Assembly (NCBI GenBank): GCA_037953625.1
Contig: CM075655.1
Coordinates: 20,726,001 to 20,790,000 of the forward strand
Direction of reading: 5' to 3'
DNA: 64,000 bases
DNA from: Crotalaria pallida
Lineage: Eukaryota; Streptophyta; Magnoliopsida; Fabales; Fabaceae
The notes under the pieces were generated by a model. It was not told the origin of the DNA. It did not search any database and saw nothing but the letters and a program-made list of their open reading frames with translations. The stretch's first letter is position 1, and each line of letters opens with the position of its first letter. This document shows positions 23,466 through 34,580 of the stretch, one piece after another. The position numbers were made by a program, and so were the translations under genes.

Positions 23466-24540
23466 GACAGGGGTCCTTGTTAAAGATATTTAGTTTGGCG
23501 AAAGGATCTCTCGGTCCTGTGTACCCATTTGAACTGTGTTATGGAGAGTCAAAACTATGTAGTTCTTATGGGCACGTTGATATTGAGCATGGAAGAGATG
23601 CAGGCGGTGTACTAGCTATTCCTAAGAGAGTTCAGTGATAAGCCCCCTCTCTTGCGAAGATCGTTCAGCGGTCTAGTAACCTCTGTATGCCCAATTTGGG
23701 CTGGCCGTTTCAGATCTTGAGGCTATGGCTTTCAGTATTGTTGGCGATGACCTTAATGATGCTATAGAATCTCTGTGATGGGGTTGTGATCCACTACCAC
23801 CGTGAGGATGGCAGAAGTTTGGTATTCTCTCTGCTCGGATTGTCTCCAAGGAGTGTATGTGTATACTTTTGCTGTTGTGATTGCACTCGGTATACTTGAT
23901 GTGTATTGATGACGAACTTGGGTGTTCAACCCCCTGGTAAAGGCTGGTATTTATAGGATTGTTATGGGTTACTTGACCTGATGTATTTCCCTTGATAAAT
24001 CTTCTATCTTTGAGGAAACTCTTTGCGTGATCTTATCTTATTTGGATAAGTGATGACCCCTTATAATTATAAATAATCCAGTAATCTTCTCTGATCGAGT
24101 TGCTATATGATGGAGATTGACTTCATGACCAAGTCTCGTGGCCTACTTCACGGGTTACACCCTTATTTATTAGAGCTCTTTCGAACTAGTCTAGCCTTTG
24201 AATCCTTGATTGTAGGTTGTTCGAGCTCATCTTTTGTCTTAAAGCCTTTCTTTGTAGGTCGCGGTAGGTCATTTGAGGGCTACCAGTCTATCACATAGGG
24301 AAGGTGTCTTTAGCTCGTGACAAGACTAGAACATAAGCCCTTAGGTCGTTCTTCTGAAGTGAACTTCGAGCTGCAAGCTATTCTAAGCCCTGGATGACCC
24401 CAAGTATGGAGTGGATCCCAGATCATTAAATGCAAAGCAAACATGTCAAGTAATTTCAAATTTCAAACTCGAAACATTTATAATTCCGCTTATCTTTCTT
24501 CCACGTGCATCCTTCGAACATTGCAACCAAGAAATTGCAA
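23466..24540. mobile_element. Uncharacterised retroelement debris
   Basis: The GC content is higher than in flanking DNA. There are isolated retroelement-like words (for example a frame reading GPVYPFELCYGES near 23515). On the minus strand the stretch 24440-24540 directly follows the primer-binding site and would be leader of the element at 24.5-25.4 kb. Internal boundaries could not be placed. Confidence 0.35.
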
Positions 24541-24545
24541 CCATT

Positions 24546-24557
24546 GCTCTGATACCA
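24546..24557 (-). promoter_or_regulatory. Primer-binding site for initiator tRNA-Met
   Basis: The minus strand reads TGGTATCAGAGC, complementary to the 3' end of plant initiator tRNA-Met, six bases after the LTR end at 24564. This fixes the orientation of the element as minus. Confidence 0.8.
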
Positions 24558-24563
24558 CTAAAG

Positions 24564-25390
24564 TGTAAAGACCCGACTATCTAATTATTAATTACTAGCT
24601 ATGAGATACATTTTTCTTTTTAAAATGGTTTACATCACATAAATAATTATCCAATCATCAAGACAGTTAATATCAAAACATCACTAAGTTACACCTAGAG
24701 CCATGGTTACCATGTCCCTTTTTCTTTGATTTAGTTCTGATGACCTCACCCTCTGCTTGCATATAACCCTCGCTTGCCACTAGTTCTCTGTAGGCCATTC
24801 TATCAGTTCCACCTCCACCTCATCATCTATCGGATCATCCTCCAACCTTACTCACACCATTTGCCATCCCTGGAAATCCGAGGTGATAAGCCGGTGGGAA
24901 CGGAAACCTAACACTATGAGGAGGTGGAGTAGTCGGGATCCTATCATTGGAGGATGAAGGAGAGGACATTCCCCTTCGTGGAAAAGGTGTGAGCCTACGG
25001 CGAGCCGATGTAATACCCCAAATTATTTTAAATAATTTAATAAAATAAAAAGGTGCATGAAAATTTTCAAACTTTTACTAAAATCTCAAACATAGTTTTA
25101 CAAAAACATCATAAAATTTAGGGTATCACAGTCGAAAGTTACACCTCAATATTTTTGCCTTGCGCTTTTGTTTTGAAGTGGTTTCTTAGAAAGAGCTTTC
25201 ACATTCAATCTTTTTTGAAATGATTGTTTGAGAGCGAAATTGGAAAATCTTGCATAATCGAATTATATTATTAACAATCCAAAATAAAAAAATGGATTAT
25301 AGAGTCGCAAATAATATTGATTCAATTCAAAATAAAAAAATTTTGATTAAACAATTATATTAGCGTGATGATAATTAAGAAACATCATAC
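24564..25390 (-). mobile_element. 5' LTR of a minus-strand gypsy element (partial)
   Basis: The plus strand begins TGTAAAGACCC at 24564, i.e. the minus-strand LTR ends ...GGGTCTTTACA next to the primer-binding site. The LTR holds a Pro/Ser-rich frame (about 24990-24860, minus) like the LTR ORF of the Tekay-like element. It is interrupted by a 122 bp insertion (25009-25130). The upstream end is not resolved and may be cut by the MITE at 25389. Confidence 0.6.
25009..25130. mobile_element. 122 bp LTR-like insertion (TRIM-size solo LTR or remnant)
   Basis: The insert starts TGTAATACCC and ends GGGTATCACA, near-perfect inverted termini with the TG...CA borders of an LTR. It is flanked by GCCGA and GTCGA, a five-base duplication with one mismatch. 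It is AT-rich with no coding. Confidence 0.65.
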
Positions 25391-25692
25391 TCCCTCTGTC
25401 CCATAAATTATGTTCATATAAAGATTTTATTTTGTCTTAAGTTATGTTCTTTTATAAACCCAATACTCATTTATACTTCTATTTTCAAGGATACCCTTCT
25501 TTATTGCATTATTTTTTTCATCACTTTTTTCTTCATCTCTCTTCAATATAATCTCCTTACATTTATTATTACAGACTCTTATTATTAATTGAGGGTAATT
25601 TAGTCAAAATATATCAAATTCTTACATAATTTACTTATTTCTTAATCTATATGCAAGAGCCTAAAAGAACTTAACCATGAGATAGAGGGAAT
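25389..25692. mobile_element. Stowaway-type MITE
   Basis: The left terminus ACTCCCTCTGTCCCATAA and the right terminus GAGATAGAGGGAATA are inverted relatives, flanked by TA. The interior is shared with 13709-13990. Confidence 0.8.
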
Positions 25693-26320
25693 AAAAGCTA
25701 AAGAATAACAAGATAAAGAAATAACAATGAAAAAATACATTATAATATGTACTAAAATTACCCAATGGTACTAGTTAAAAAACTTAATTGATTGTATATA
25801 ATTTTTTCATATCTATAAAAAAAAGAGATTAAAAAAATAACATTGGACATAAAATAAAAATTAAATAAGATAAATATTTTCTAAAAAAGTTTTAGGAAAG
25901 TAACATTGAAAATAAAATAAAATTTCAAAAAACTAGTTAACTTTTTTTATATTTTAAACCAAAATAAGTATGGTTTTTTCCTTATAAACCCACAGGAGTA
26001 CAATGATTACAAAAATCGAGTTAAAGAGATAAAATAAACTGAGATACGAAAAAAAAACTTTGTTTAGCGGAACTAAATCCATAAAAGACATGCTCAAAGC
26101 TAAAACAATATCGAATCACAAACCTTGTGAAAGTCACTATTCAAAAAGTACAAGCATACAACTACAAGTTTTTAATTCTGGTGGAAACAATGTATAATCC
26201 AAAAACATGCCTCTGCCATGTTTACTACATCATTATGTGAATAGAACTTGAACTGAACAAGAATCCCATTGAATCTTTAACAGATGTTACTGTTCTCCCA
26301 AAAAGGAGATTACTGCGTGT
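25693..26320. other. AT-rich DNA, 3' side of PIN1
   Basis: No gene or repeat structure was recognised. The 3' UTR of PIN1 should occupy the part nearest 26320. Confidence 0.5.
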
Positions 26321-26324
26321 ATGA

Positions 26325-28837
26325 TCAATTTGTTCTCTTAATTATGTGGACTCCACTGTCAGTATCCACAATGTCACTAATTTCACCAACTTCAAGAGCA
26401 AAAGTTGCTTCTTCAAAAGGCTTCTGCATCTGTCCACGACCAAAAGGACCTGCAGCCAAGAAACTATCCATTTCAGTTTGATATATTACTTTTTAGTTGT
26501 GGAAAGATTTTAAGCATTTATTTCTCTTAGATATGAAAGTGATGACGGAATGTAAATATAATCCTTTAGGATTATAGATATGAGAATTTCAGAAGAACAA
26601 AAAGTTCGGAGCTTTAGGGAACATTATACATGAAAACCCTGTTACCTTTACATCCATTTAATGTAAACTTGTCAGTTTTATGAAAATTCAAAGATCAATT
26701 GCCGTTATAGGCACTTGAATTGAATCCCATTAACTTGAATTCTAGCAATATTTGAATCAACTACAGCTAGCAATGCCATGAGACCAAAGCAGCATTATGA
26801 AGCCCAACAACTACACCAACAAATCTAAAGCCAACTTCTTTACACAAACTTCTCAATTTTCAGCCTACATAATAGACATACTTCGTAAACAAACCAGCCT
26901 TGAGCATAGTAAAAGACCTATTTAACTATGCAGGTTAAGGGCTCTTGAATTTATGAACAGCCCCGTCCAAGTTTTGCAATGTGGGAGAGTTAACCGGTCT
27001 TCATGTTTTATTGGGCTTGAGATCAACATTGTCCAAAATGCATAAGATTTCAGGCCACTGGACTTGTGCCCTTCAGGCTTTATATTCTCATCCCAACCAA
27101 ACCACCAGTTCTGAGAACGCTTGCCAGGATCAGAGAGGTTCAAACACCAAGAAAGATCATCATCCAATATTCACTTATCCTTTTAAAGGGTCAAGTGCTT
27201 ACACCGCAAGGTCAAAAGCTATAACTGTGAGAAAGGGAACAACTTAATTTGCTTAAAGTCTTCAAAGGAGCAAACAACCGCATCTTGTTTGAGCGGTGGC
27301 ACCCATAACAGATGTCACAGGTAGGGATGTTAAGCCCAGTAATCCTAAGGAAGAGACTGGCTACATAGAGCCAACAATCACCACCTCCCCCTAGTGTCAC
27401 CCGAGGGATTCAAACCCATGATCACGCTCAAATACCACTTACAGGATCAAGCACTAAACACAAGGTCAAAGGTCAAGGTCGTTAGTCAAGGTGCAACTAC
27501 ATTCCAAGTCTTCTCATAATTGCATTTGACTCACAGGCATGTACCCATTATAGGTGACAATAGCCAAATAGAGCAAACAAAGGCTTATGCTTTTGGAAAA
27601 GCCTACTTGACCTATCAAGCCAACTTATTTATTCACTAGTGTTTAGCCCGTGCTATGCACAGGTAATTTAAGATAAAATAGGAAAAAAAATGCTTTGCAA
27701 GAAAAATGTGTCACGATTATAGAGTCCTAAACTGTCCAAATACATTGGTATTATTATGAGTGTTTCGGATATTTTTTTTTTGTAGAGGTGCTTTGTTATT
27801 GTTTTGGAATTTATTTTCTTTAAACCGTATTTAGTAGCACTATTGCGAAAGGGTGTTTTAAAGGGTTAAGGGTTTGCTTAAATACACTTTTTTGTTAGTT
27901 CAAAACACACATTTTTTCAAGATTTTTTAAATAATTTTTTAAATAATAAATACCATTGGCACATGGCATATCTCATAAGTTCTCATTTTCCTAACTTTTT
28001 TTGTGAGAGCTCCGTTTCGTGAAAACTGAGGAGGAGAAATTACCCCATCTCTAAACTCATAAGTCATAAATGAAGTGATATAAAATTTGTTGACAATATA
28101 AAAACCATAAAGCTAATAGACATAGTGCACCAGCTTATAAAAAAAATAGACATAGTGCACCAGAAAACAGACATAGACCTATTCCAAATGGAGATTTGAA
28201 AGAGTGACACCTACTACAAAAATTTCCCTTCAAGCACGGAAAGGGAAGACAAATGTGATGTCGGTGTGCACTTGTGTCTTTCCATATGACTGTACCAATG
28301 AGTTTTTACTTTGTATGTGTGCAAGAGTGAGTGAAAGGTGCAAGAAAAGTGAGATTTGAAGTAATCTGGATAACTACTATGCAACTACCATTGTTCCAAC
28401 AGCAATCTAAAAAATGCCACTGCAGGTGCATGTGTTTTAGTCTGACAAGACACAACAGATCATGTAACATAATAATTAGCCAAAAGTACAATTATTAGAT
28501 AAAGAATATATTCATCTCACTAATTTTTAGGCGTAGGAAAATCCTGAAATTCATACTAGACCTAGTCAATAAGAAGGCATCGTAATAAGTAATAACTGAA
28601 TTCATCAGGATCCACAATTCTTGTTATGTTTCATCAGTCGTTCCAGTAGACAGAGAGAGATCCTCAGATAACAAACAAACCACAGGACTACTTCAACTTG
28701 GAAGGTTTAAAAAGCCACAAATTTGGGAATAATCTATAGAGAAATTGTACATTCCGCTAATTATGGCCTGGAGTGCTTAAGAACTAACTGCCAAAAAATA
28801 AATCTGAAAACTGTCATTTATTTTAGATAAAAGAAGA

Positions 28838-28886
<49 letters not shown>

Positions 28887-30333
28887 AGAGATTATTACAA
28901 TAGGGGGTGGATAAGAAAACCTCAGAAACTAAATTAAAAAACTTAGAAAAAAAGTACAAAGAGATGCCAAAAAAAAAACCATAACCAAACCATGCAACAA
29001 AGAATGCCAGTCACTTCCCAAATCAGACAAAGATACCCTACCAAAGAGGTCGTGGGGAGAACACCACAAAGAGGCTAAGAAAACAATTCTATCCAAATGA
29101 ACTAAAGAGACACCCAACACCATGAGAAAATTGTTATTCTGTATTTCGTAATATTCTGTGACAGAGTTCTGTGAGGCCTTGATTAGAGAACAGTGGGATC
29201 AAATCAAGAATAAGTAGCTCAAGATACTGAGCAAATCAATTTTCTCAGGGTGTGGTCTGTAATGATCTACCTATGAGGCAAGGATACATCAAAATGGGTG
29301 ACTAAGTCCATATCAAATTCATATCCAATAATGATAGCCATATTGTACTACTGCATCCATTTTTATTGCTTATCTCTATTGTCTTTCATGATACCCAACA
29401 GTCTTACATTGTTACTAGAGAAATCCAAAATACGGATAAAGTCCCTTTCCCACTATTGCCTCCCTCAATGCATATTCTCAATATTGAAATCTTGCCCTCC
29501 CCAAAAATCATGCCACATGATAGCAGATTTTTATCCTCATCAAATGGGTTACAAACTTCATAGAACTCGCATTGGGATAATTGCTAGTGAATAAATTTAA
29601 TTTATATATTTTTCACATTATAAATATAAATTACTTATTTATCTATATCTCTACTATCTTTCAAAATATAAAATCAGATACTTTTACCCATACAATCCTG
29701 AATATGATTCTGGTCACTAGAAACCGAGAGACTTGCAGAACAATTGAAAATGATCATAGCTCCAAAAAAATTAGGCAAAAACCAATCTTGTGAAAGTTTT
29801 CAAGTGAGAAGGATTCTTATATGATCCTTCCCTGAATCTCACTAAACTAACTCAGAGATAGTGATACTGACAGCTTATTTTAATTTACAATTAACAATGA
29901 AATTGATATGGGTTAATTTACCATTTACAAATAAAAAAATTGTTTTATTTAAAGAAAAAAAGAAAGACTTTTTTTTTTTTGTTATGCAGAGAGAGATTCC
30001 CGGGTACTGACCAAGATCGCCGCCACGCTTAGCAGAGCTGCAATCAGAGTAGCGGGCAGCAACGTCCTCGAACTTAACCTTGCCCGAAACGATGTCGTCG
30101 CGGAAGGCCTTGAGCTGAGTCACAGCCATATCTCTAGTGGTCATCTTGATGACACGGCCTTCTGGATCCTTCCACGAAGCCTTCCTTCTAGAACCTTCGT
30201 GCTTTATCAGTATGTGCGATGCCCTAACCTCCTCGCCCGACGATGACATCTTCTTCGTCTTCTTCCGATTATTCTCCTTCTCCTTCGACGATGCTTTCTT
30301 CCTCTTCCGATCGATCGTCGCCGTTCCGGTCAT
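26325..30333 (-). CDS. PIN1: Pin1-type parvulin peptidyl-prolyl cis-trans isomerase
   Basis: Two exons: 30333-30012 and 26449-26325 (GT-AG, phase 1 split in a Gly codon), total 148 residues. Plant Pin1 proteins lack the WW domain and isomerise phospho-Ser/Thr-Pro bonds. Visible are ASHILIKHEGSRRKASWKDP (phosphate-binding loop), the catalytic-cysteine segment YSDCSSAKRGGDLG, GQMQKPFEEATFAL and the end DTDSGVHIIKRTN. The conserved family start is probably Met29 (MSSSGEEVRASH, codon at 30249-30247), giving 120 residues. An in-frame ATG at 30333 adds a very basic stretch (RKRKKASSKEKENNRKK) that could be a nuclear signal, and another ATG lies at 30345. A TATA box at 30362-30369 places the transcript start close to 30333. 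The 3.6 kb intron carries SINE-like, Helitron-end and microsatellite sequence. Confidence 0.93.
27240..27460 (-). mobile_element. Possible SINE, minus strand
   Basis: The minus strand carries ATGGGTTTGAATCCC, a good box B, near 27415-27400, followed by a GC-richer body resembling other plant SINE bodies. A convincing box A is not visible and the ends are unclear. Confidence 0.35.
27635..27700 (-). mobile_element. Helitron-like 3' terminus
   Basis: The minus strand reads CCTGTGCATAGCACGGG (short stem GTGC/GCAC) followed by CTAAACACTAGT, i.e. a hairpin several bases before CTAGT as in Helitron 3' ends. The base after CTAGT is G rather than the usual T, and no 5' end was found in the intron. 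Confidence 0.45.
28839..28884. repeat. (TA)n(GA)n microsatellite
   Basis: About 45 bases of pure dinucleotide repeat in the PIN1 intron. Confidence 0.95.
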
Positions 30334-30361
30334 TGAATTCAACATAGTGAACCAGGTTTTG

Positions 30362-30369
30362 TATTTATA
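30362..30369 (-). promoter_or_regulatory. PIN1 TATA box
   Basis: The minus strand reads CTATAAATAC. It is about 30 bases before the ATG at 30333, so the upstream ATG at 30345 would lie at or before the transcript start. Confidence 0.6.
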
Positions 30370-30614
30370 GAGGGAGTGGTTCAGGATCAAAGGTATTCAT
30401 TTTTGTGCCATCTCAGACGTTCATTCTAGGTAAATCTTGCGGTTCAGATTATACGTAGCTACACAATACCAAACTCTATTTTCGCCACGTGTCATTTAAT
30501 TGGTCACTCTGCAAAGGCATAAATAATGGCCGTCACATACTTCTTCGATTATTGTCCCTAATGTTCATTCAGATTTCAGGGTCTTTCAAAGGTTCAAAAA
30601 AAAAAAAAAAAACT

Positions 30615-30800
30615 TAATTATGTCACTTATCTTCGGTTTGCTATTTGCCCTTTGATGGATTCTGATCAATTTTTGCAATGTTTATGTCCTCAAACTTATC
30701 TCCGATTTGTTATTTACCTCTGTGACGGATTCGGACCAGTTTTTGCAATGTGTATGCCCTCAAACTTATCTTCAGTTTGCTATTTGCCCTTGTGACGGAT
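30615..30800. repeat. Tandem ~87 bp units in the left arm
   Basis: Units begin near 30626, 30697 and 30763, each with ACTTATCTYCRGTTTG...GGATTC...TTTTGCAATGT. The inverted set is at 32570-32760. Confidence 0.8.
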
Positions 30801-30894
30801 TCCGGTCAGATTTTCCGTTGTCCTAGTCACCCCACCAAAGGTCTTCATCTTCAACCTTTCTCCAACCACCACATTCTGTCTCCGCCACCATATC

Positions 30895-32018
30895 TGATAG
30901 CAGCATGCCTAGAGGCAGGCTTTATTTTTTCTCTGATTGTCCTAGGAATTTCTCAAAGGCCTTCATGGTCTCTTTTTTATGCTCTTGGCCGTGAGGAAAA
31001 TCAAAGATGTTACACACTTTTATTGAAATTAAAAACACAATCTAAAGATTATGAGAATAATCTCATAACCCCAATATTCCACAATGACTATCATAAGAGA
31101 TATTACACCCTCTTGCTAAACCATTGTTCACCACAAAAGATACAACTCACTCTTGCTTAGGTTTTGGGCCAATCACTAGACCAAAAGGATATACAGGATG
31201 CTAAGACTAATCTCCTAATCATTCCTAATTCACACTCAACAACATAACGATAAAACTAAGGTTCATGAGACAGTCCTCATGACCATTCCTAAATCACATT
31301 CAAACATTAAAAACTTAATCTAAAGATAACAAAAGAAAAATGTGGAGGAGATCATAAATGGAGAAAACGTGAGGAGAAGTCACAATCTCAGGTTGAGATT
31401 GATAATCCTCAAGGCCACTACAAAAACATCACACCTTTCTTGAGGCCATGATCCAATCAATGGACCATGGGGGCATAGCCCCAACTCTCTATAACTCAAG
31501 AACAATCAAAACAACAGAGTTTGCTTTCTTATTCTTCCAAGTGTGTTTTACAAATAAGATGGATGACTCTATATATAGGGAGAGGGGCGTGAGCTACAAG
31601 CAGCCCAAGACCCTTTCATTTCCCTTCACTTAATGCTAATTAACTAAGCCATAAGTTTCACCATTAATACATTTATAACCGCCCATTTAATACACATGAT
31701 TATGAATTAATAATACTAATGATAAGTGATGATCATAAATGCTTGATGAAGAATCAAGAGTCATTCTTCTCCTTGAAGTAGGCGTGTGATGCTTCATTCC
31801 CCATGGTGATGGCCGAATGCTTCTAGATGACTTAGAGAAGATCACATGACTCTTCACATTCTTCATTAATTCATAACTTCCATTAAATGCAAGTGATTAG
31901 ACTTTTATCTCCATGAATGGGCGTGAAAATGAAGGGTTATTGTTGGCCTTCCCTTGATTTTATTTGAGGACTTCTTGCTCTTGATTTTACCTTGATGGAA
32001 TCTAAGTTGATTCCATCA
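30895..32018. mobile_element. Solo LTR nested in the Pack-MULE
   Basis: The 1124 bp insert starts TGATAG and ends CCATCA (TG...CA with inverted extension) and is flanked by a perfect five-base duplication, ATATC (30890-30894 and 32019-32023). A TATATATAGGG sequence near 31568 could be its promoter. There is no coding. The family is not identified; a copia type is possible. Confidence 0.8.
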
Positions 32019-32083
32019 ATATCTCACCCCACCAACTTCCACCTTCATACCACCACTGCCATCAAAACCTCCACTGCCATCAA

Positions 32084-32467
32084 AACCTCAAAGACAATCT
32101 CCAAACCCTAAAGCAGCTCTACTTCGACATCGAGCGTCACCCTGATCCCTTTCTCCCCTCCCGCCACAACCTCTTCCAGTCCTACTTCAAATCCCTTTGC
32201 CTCATTGAAACCCGCTTCCCTATCTCACCCAACTCGAGCCACATCAACTCTCTCACCTTGATCTAGTTCAATACCTTCAAACCAAAGAACAAGTCCTCTC
32301 AACATAACATTCACCTTGATAAAGGTTTTCTGTTGTTCAACTTTGGCGTTGTTTATAGTCAAATTGGATTGTCATACGATCGAAACACGGTTAATGGGCA
32401 ACGACAGGCTTCGCACGCTTTTATCGCTGCTACGGGGTCATTTGGTTATTTGAGGAAGATAGTATGA
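32084..32467 (+). pseudogene. Captured BRO1/ALIX-domain gene fragment
   Basis: One continuous frame matches my memory of the plant BRO1-domain (ALIX homologue) ESCRT-associated protein. It contains LQTLKQLYFDIERHPDPFLP, FKSLCLIETRFPISPN, FKPKNKSSQHNIHLDKG, FNFGVVYSQIGLSYDR and GQRQASHAFIAATGSFGYL. A TAG at 32264-32266 lies where I expect a Trp codon in the LTF-W-AF block, and the frame ends at 32467 as it enters the element arm. The fragment is about 128 codons, without introns, with no start or C-terminus. It lies inside the inverted-repeat element, the hallmark of gene capture by Mutator-like elements. Confidence 0.8.
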
Positions 32468-33128
32468 TGGTTGGAGCTCTGGTGGTTGGAGAAGGTTGAA
32501 GATGAAGAGTTCTGATGGGGGTGACTAGGACCACGGTGATCCACGTGTGCAAAGCATGGCCAGAACCAGTCACAGAGGCAAATAGCAAACTGAAGATAAG
32601 TTTGAGGGCATAAACATTGCAAAAACTGGCCGGAATCCATCACAGGGGAAAAAAAGCAAACCAGAAATAAGTTTAAGAGTATAAATATTGCAAAAACTGG
32701 CCGGAATTCGTCATAGGGGCATATAGCAAACCGAAGATAAGTTTGAGGGCATAAACATTGAAAAAAAAAGAATAAGGGTATCTGACAAAAGTATCCCCTG
32801 ACATAATTACGAAAAAAAATTGTAACATCCTCAATTTTAATTTTCAAGTATAAGTATTATGAAAATCAACTTAGAATTTAAAGAGTGTAGATTTTAATTA
32901 AGTTAAGAGGAATTTAGGGGTATTTTTTATCTTATGAACACCCTAATTTAGGAAATTATAAATATAACGTCCAAGTCTCCAAATACAATTTCCACCGTTG
33001 GATGTTAAGTTTAGAGTCTTAGGAAGTTTGTCTCAAAATTTGATCAAGATCCGACGGGTAACGAAGAAACACGGCATTCGTAAAGGCTAAGAAAAAGAAA
33101 AGAAGTGAAAAATTAATTGAATTAATCA

Positions 33129-33154
33129 ATTAGTCTTAAGACTAATCGATTAGT
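33129..33154. repeat. Overlapping perfect palindromes in outer LTR
   Basis: ATTAGTCTTAAGACTAAT (33129-33146) overlaps ACTAATCGATTAGT (33141-33154). Both are exact palindromes and lie about 310 bases into the LTR. Confidence 0.95.
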
Positions 33155-33421
33155 GTAGGTGTAAAAAAAAAAAAGAAAAGAAAGAAGGGGACGGAGTCTG
33201 GTGCATGTGGCACCATTTTGACCACAAAATGGTTGGCTTTCTTAAGAAGCCACCACTCCACTACCTCATAATTTTTCCCTTCATGCAAGAATCAGGAGGC
33301 ATCACACTTCACTTCCCTCATTCCATAATGTTCGTTTCTCTCTAGGGGTTCCAAGGCAACATCATCAGTACCCTTCCTTTGATCATCAAATCACCACAAA
33401 ACTCATCACACTCAACTAACA

Positions 33422-33845
33422 TTGGCAATTAGGGCGGGCGGGCGGGCTTGGCCCGCGCCCGCATTTAGCCCGCAAAAATTGCGGGCGGGCATTTTAGGGC
33501 CAAAAAATCAAGCCCTGCCCGCTCTAAGTGCGGGCACGGCGGGCCCGCGGGCCGCCCATTTTGTTATTATTTTTTTTTCTCTTTTCCCTTTGGTTTTTTA
33601 TTATATAATGTAAAAAAAACGCGGGCGGGCGGCCCGCCCTAATTAGACTATTTTCTTGTATTTTGCAGCAAAAATGAAATTTTTTTAATTTAATAGAGGC
33701 CCGCGGGCCGCCCGCACTAGCCCGCAAAAAATTAGGGCGGGCGCGGGCGGGCATAATTTTTTGATTTTGTCCAAATCCTTCGCCCTGCCCGCAAAAAATT
33801 GGGGGCGGGCAGGCGGGGCCCGCGGGCATTGGCCCTAATTGCCAA
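33422..33845. mobile_element. GC-rich foldback element (hAT-like MITE)
   Basis: The terminal inverted repeats are TTGGCAATTAGGGCGGGCG and GGGCATTGGCCCTAATTGCCAA (with a small spacer difference). The interior consists almost entirely of GCGGGC/GCCCGC words that pair across the element, around an AT-rich centre. The 13 bp TGGCAATTAGGGC terminus suits hAT-type MITEs, but no clean eight-base duplication is visible. Confidence 0.7.
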
Positions 33846-34580
33846 CACTACACTCAACATTATCAAGCAAATAATGAGTTAAACTCACTTCCCCTCTCCC
33901 TCTAAACCTCACGTCTCTCCCTCTCTTCTATTCTCTTGGAATTTCTCAAACCCTCATCAATGGAGAACTCTCTACTTTATGCCTTCTAAAATAAGAGCAA
34001 GACAAGAGCAACCAACTTCCATCATATAATACTCATAATAGGGTTATTTATCAACATTGGATATTGGCACTTCTAAGGTGGCAAGCAAGAGTAAGGAAGT
34101 TCAAGGTTCCTATGTTCTAGAGCTCAAATCAAGGTTTTTCTTTATTTCTCATTTTGATGTAAGGAGTGAGTGTTACCTTATTTTAGGGATGAGTTTCTAG
34201 TATGCATATAATACTTGCTAAGAGTTAAGTGTTAGTACTTAGTAGGGCATAAAACCATAGGGTAGTGAACATGAGTAATGACTAGAGAATGAAAATAAAG
34301 GAATTTAATTAATTATGATGTTGTGTATATGTGAATTGTTATGAATATGTGTATGTTTGAACTTAAGTGTATATTTGGGAAATTGTTTGTGATGAGGATA
34401 AGTAGTTTAATGATGTTTTTATGGCAATATGATTAAATGAATAATTGATTATGTTATGGCAATATGATTAAATGAATAATTGATTATGGAAATAAATGAA
34501 TTTTTACTAAGAGATAGGAAAAAAGGGACTGATTGTTAGAGAGGGATTTATGAATGAATGAATGAAGGAAAACTTAATTA

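Larger units (their letters stand above)
26450..30011 (-). other. PIN1 intron
   Basis: The donor is CTTG|GTCAGT and the acceptor GGCTGCAG|GTCC. Apart from the repeats listed separately, it is AT-rich; a T/G-rich minus-strand stretch at about 28880-29120 ends in dinucleotide repeats and may be a non-LTR retroelement tail, unproven. Confidence 0.8.
30615..32809. mobile_element. Pack-MULE-like element with tandem repeats in its termini
   Basis: The left arm (30615-30885) and right arm (32490-32809) are inverted copies: outer TAATTATGT, then two to three roughly 87 bp units (AAACTTATCTTC, TTTGCTATTTGCCC, GACGGATTC, TTTTTGCAATGT), then CCTAGTCACCCC and CTTCATCTTCAACC. Between the arms sits a captured BRO1-type gene fragment and a nested solo LTR. 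No transposase is present. The nine-base duplication expected of Mutator-like elements cannot be read in the flanking A-runs. The left end lies about 280 bases upstream of the PIN1 ATG. Confidence 0.7.

Noticed and set aside
27240..27460. tRNA gene suggested by GGTTTGAATCC
   Set aside because: No cloverleaf or acceptor stem can be drawn; a SINE box B is the better reading.
28777..29123. Hydrophobic minus-strand ORFs in the PIN1 intron
   Set aside because: T-rich and dinucleotide-repeat translations without conserved motif; at most the tail of a decayed non-LTR element.
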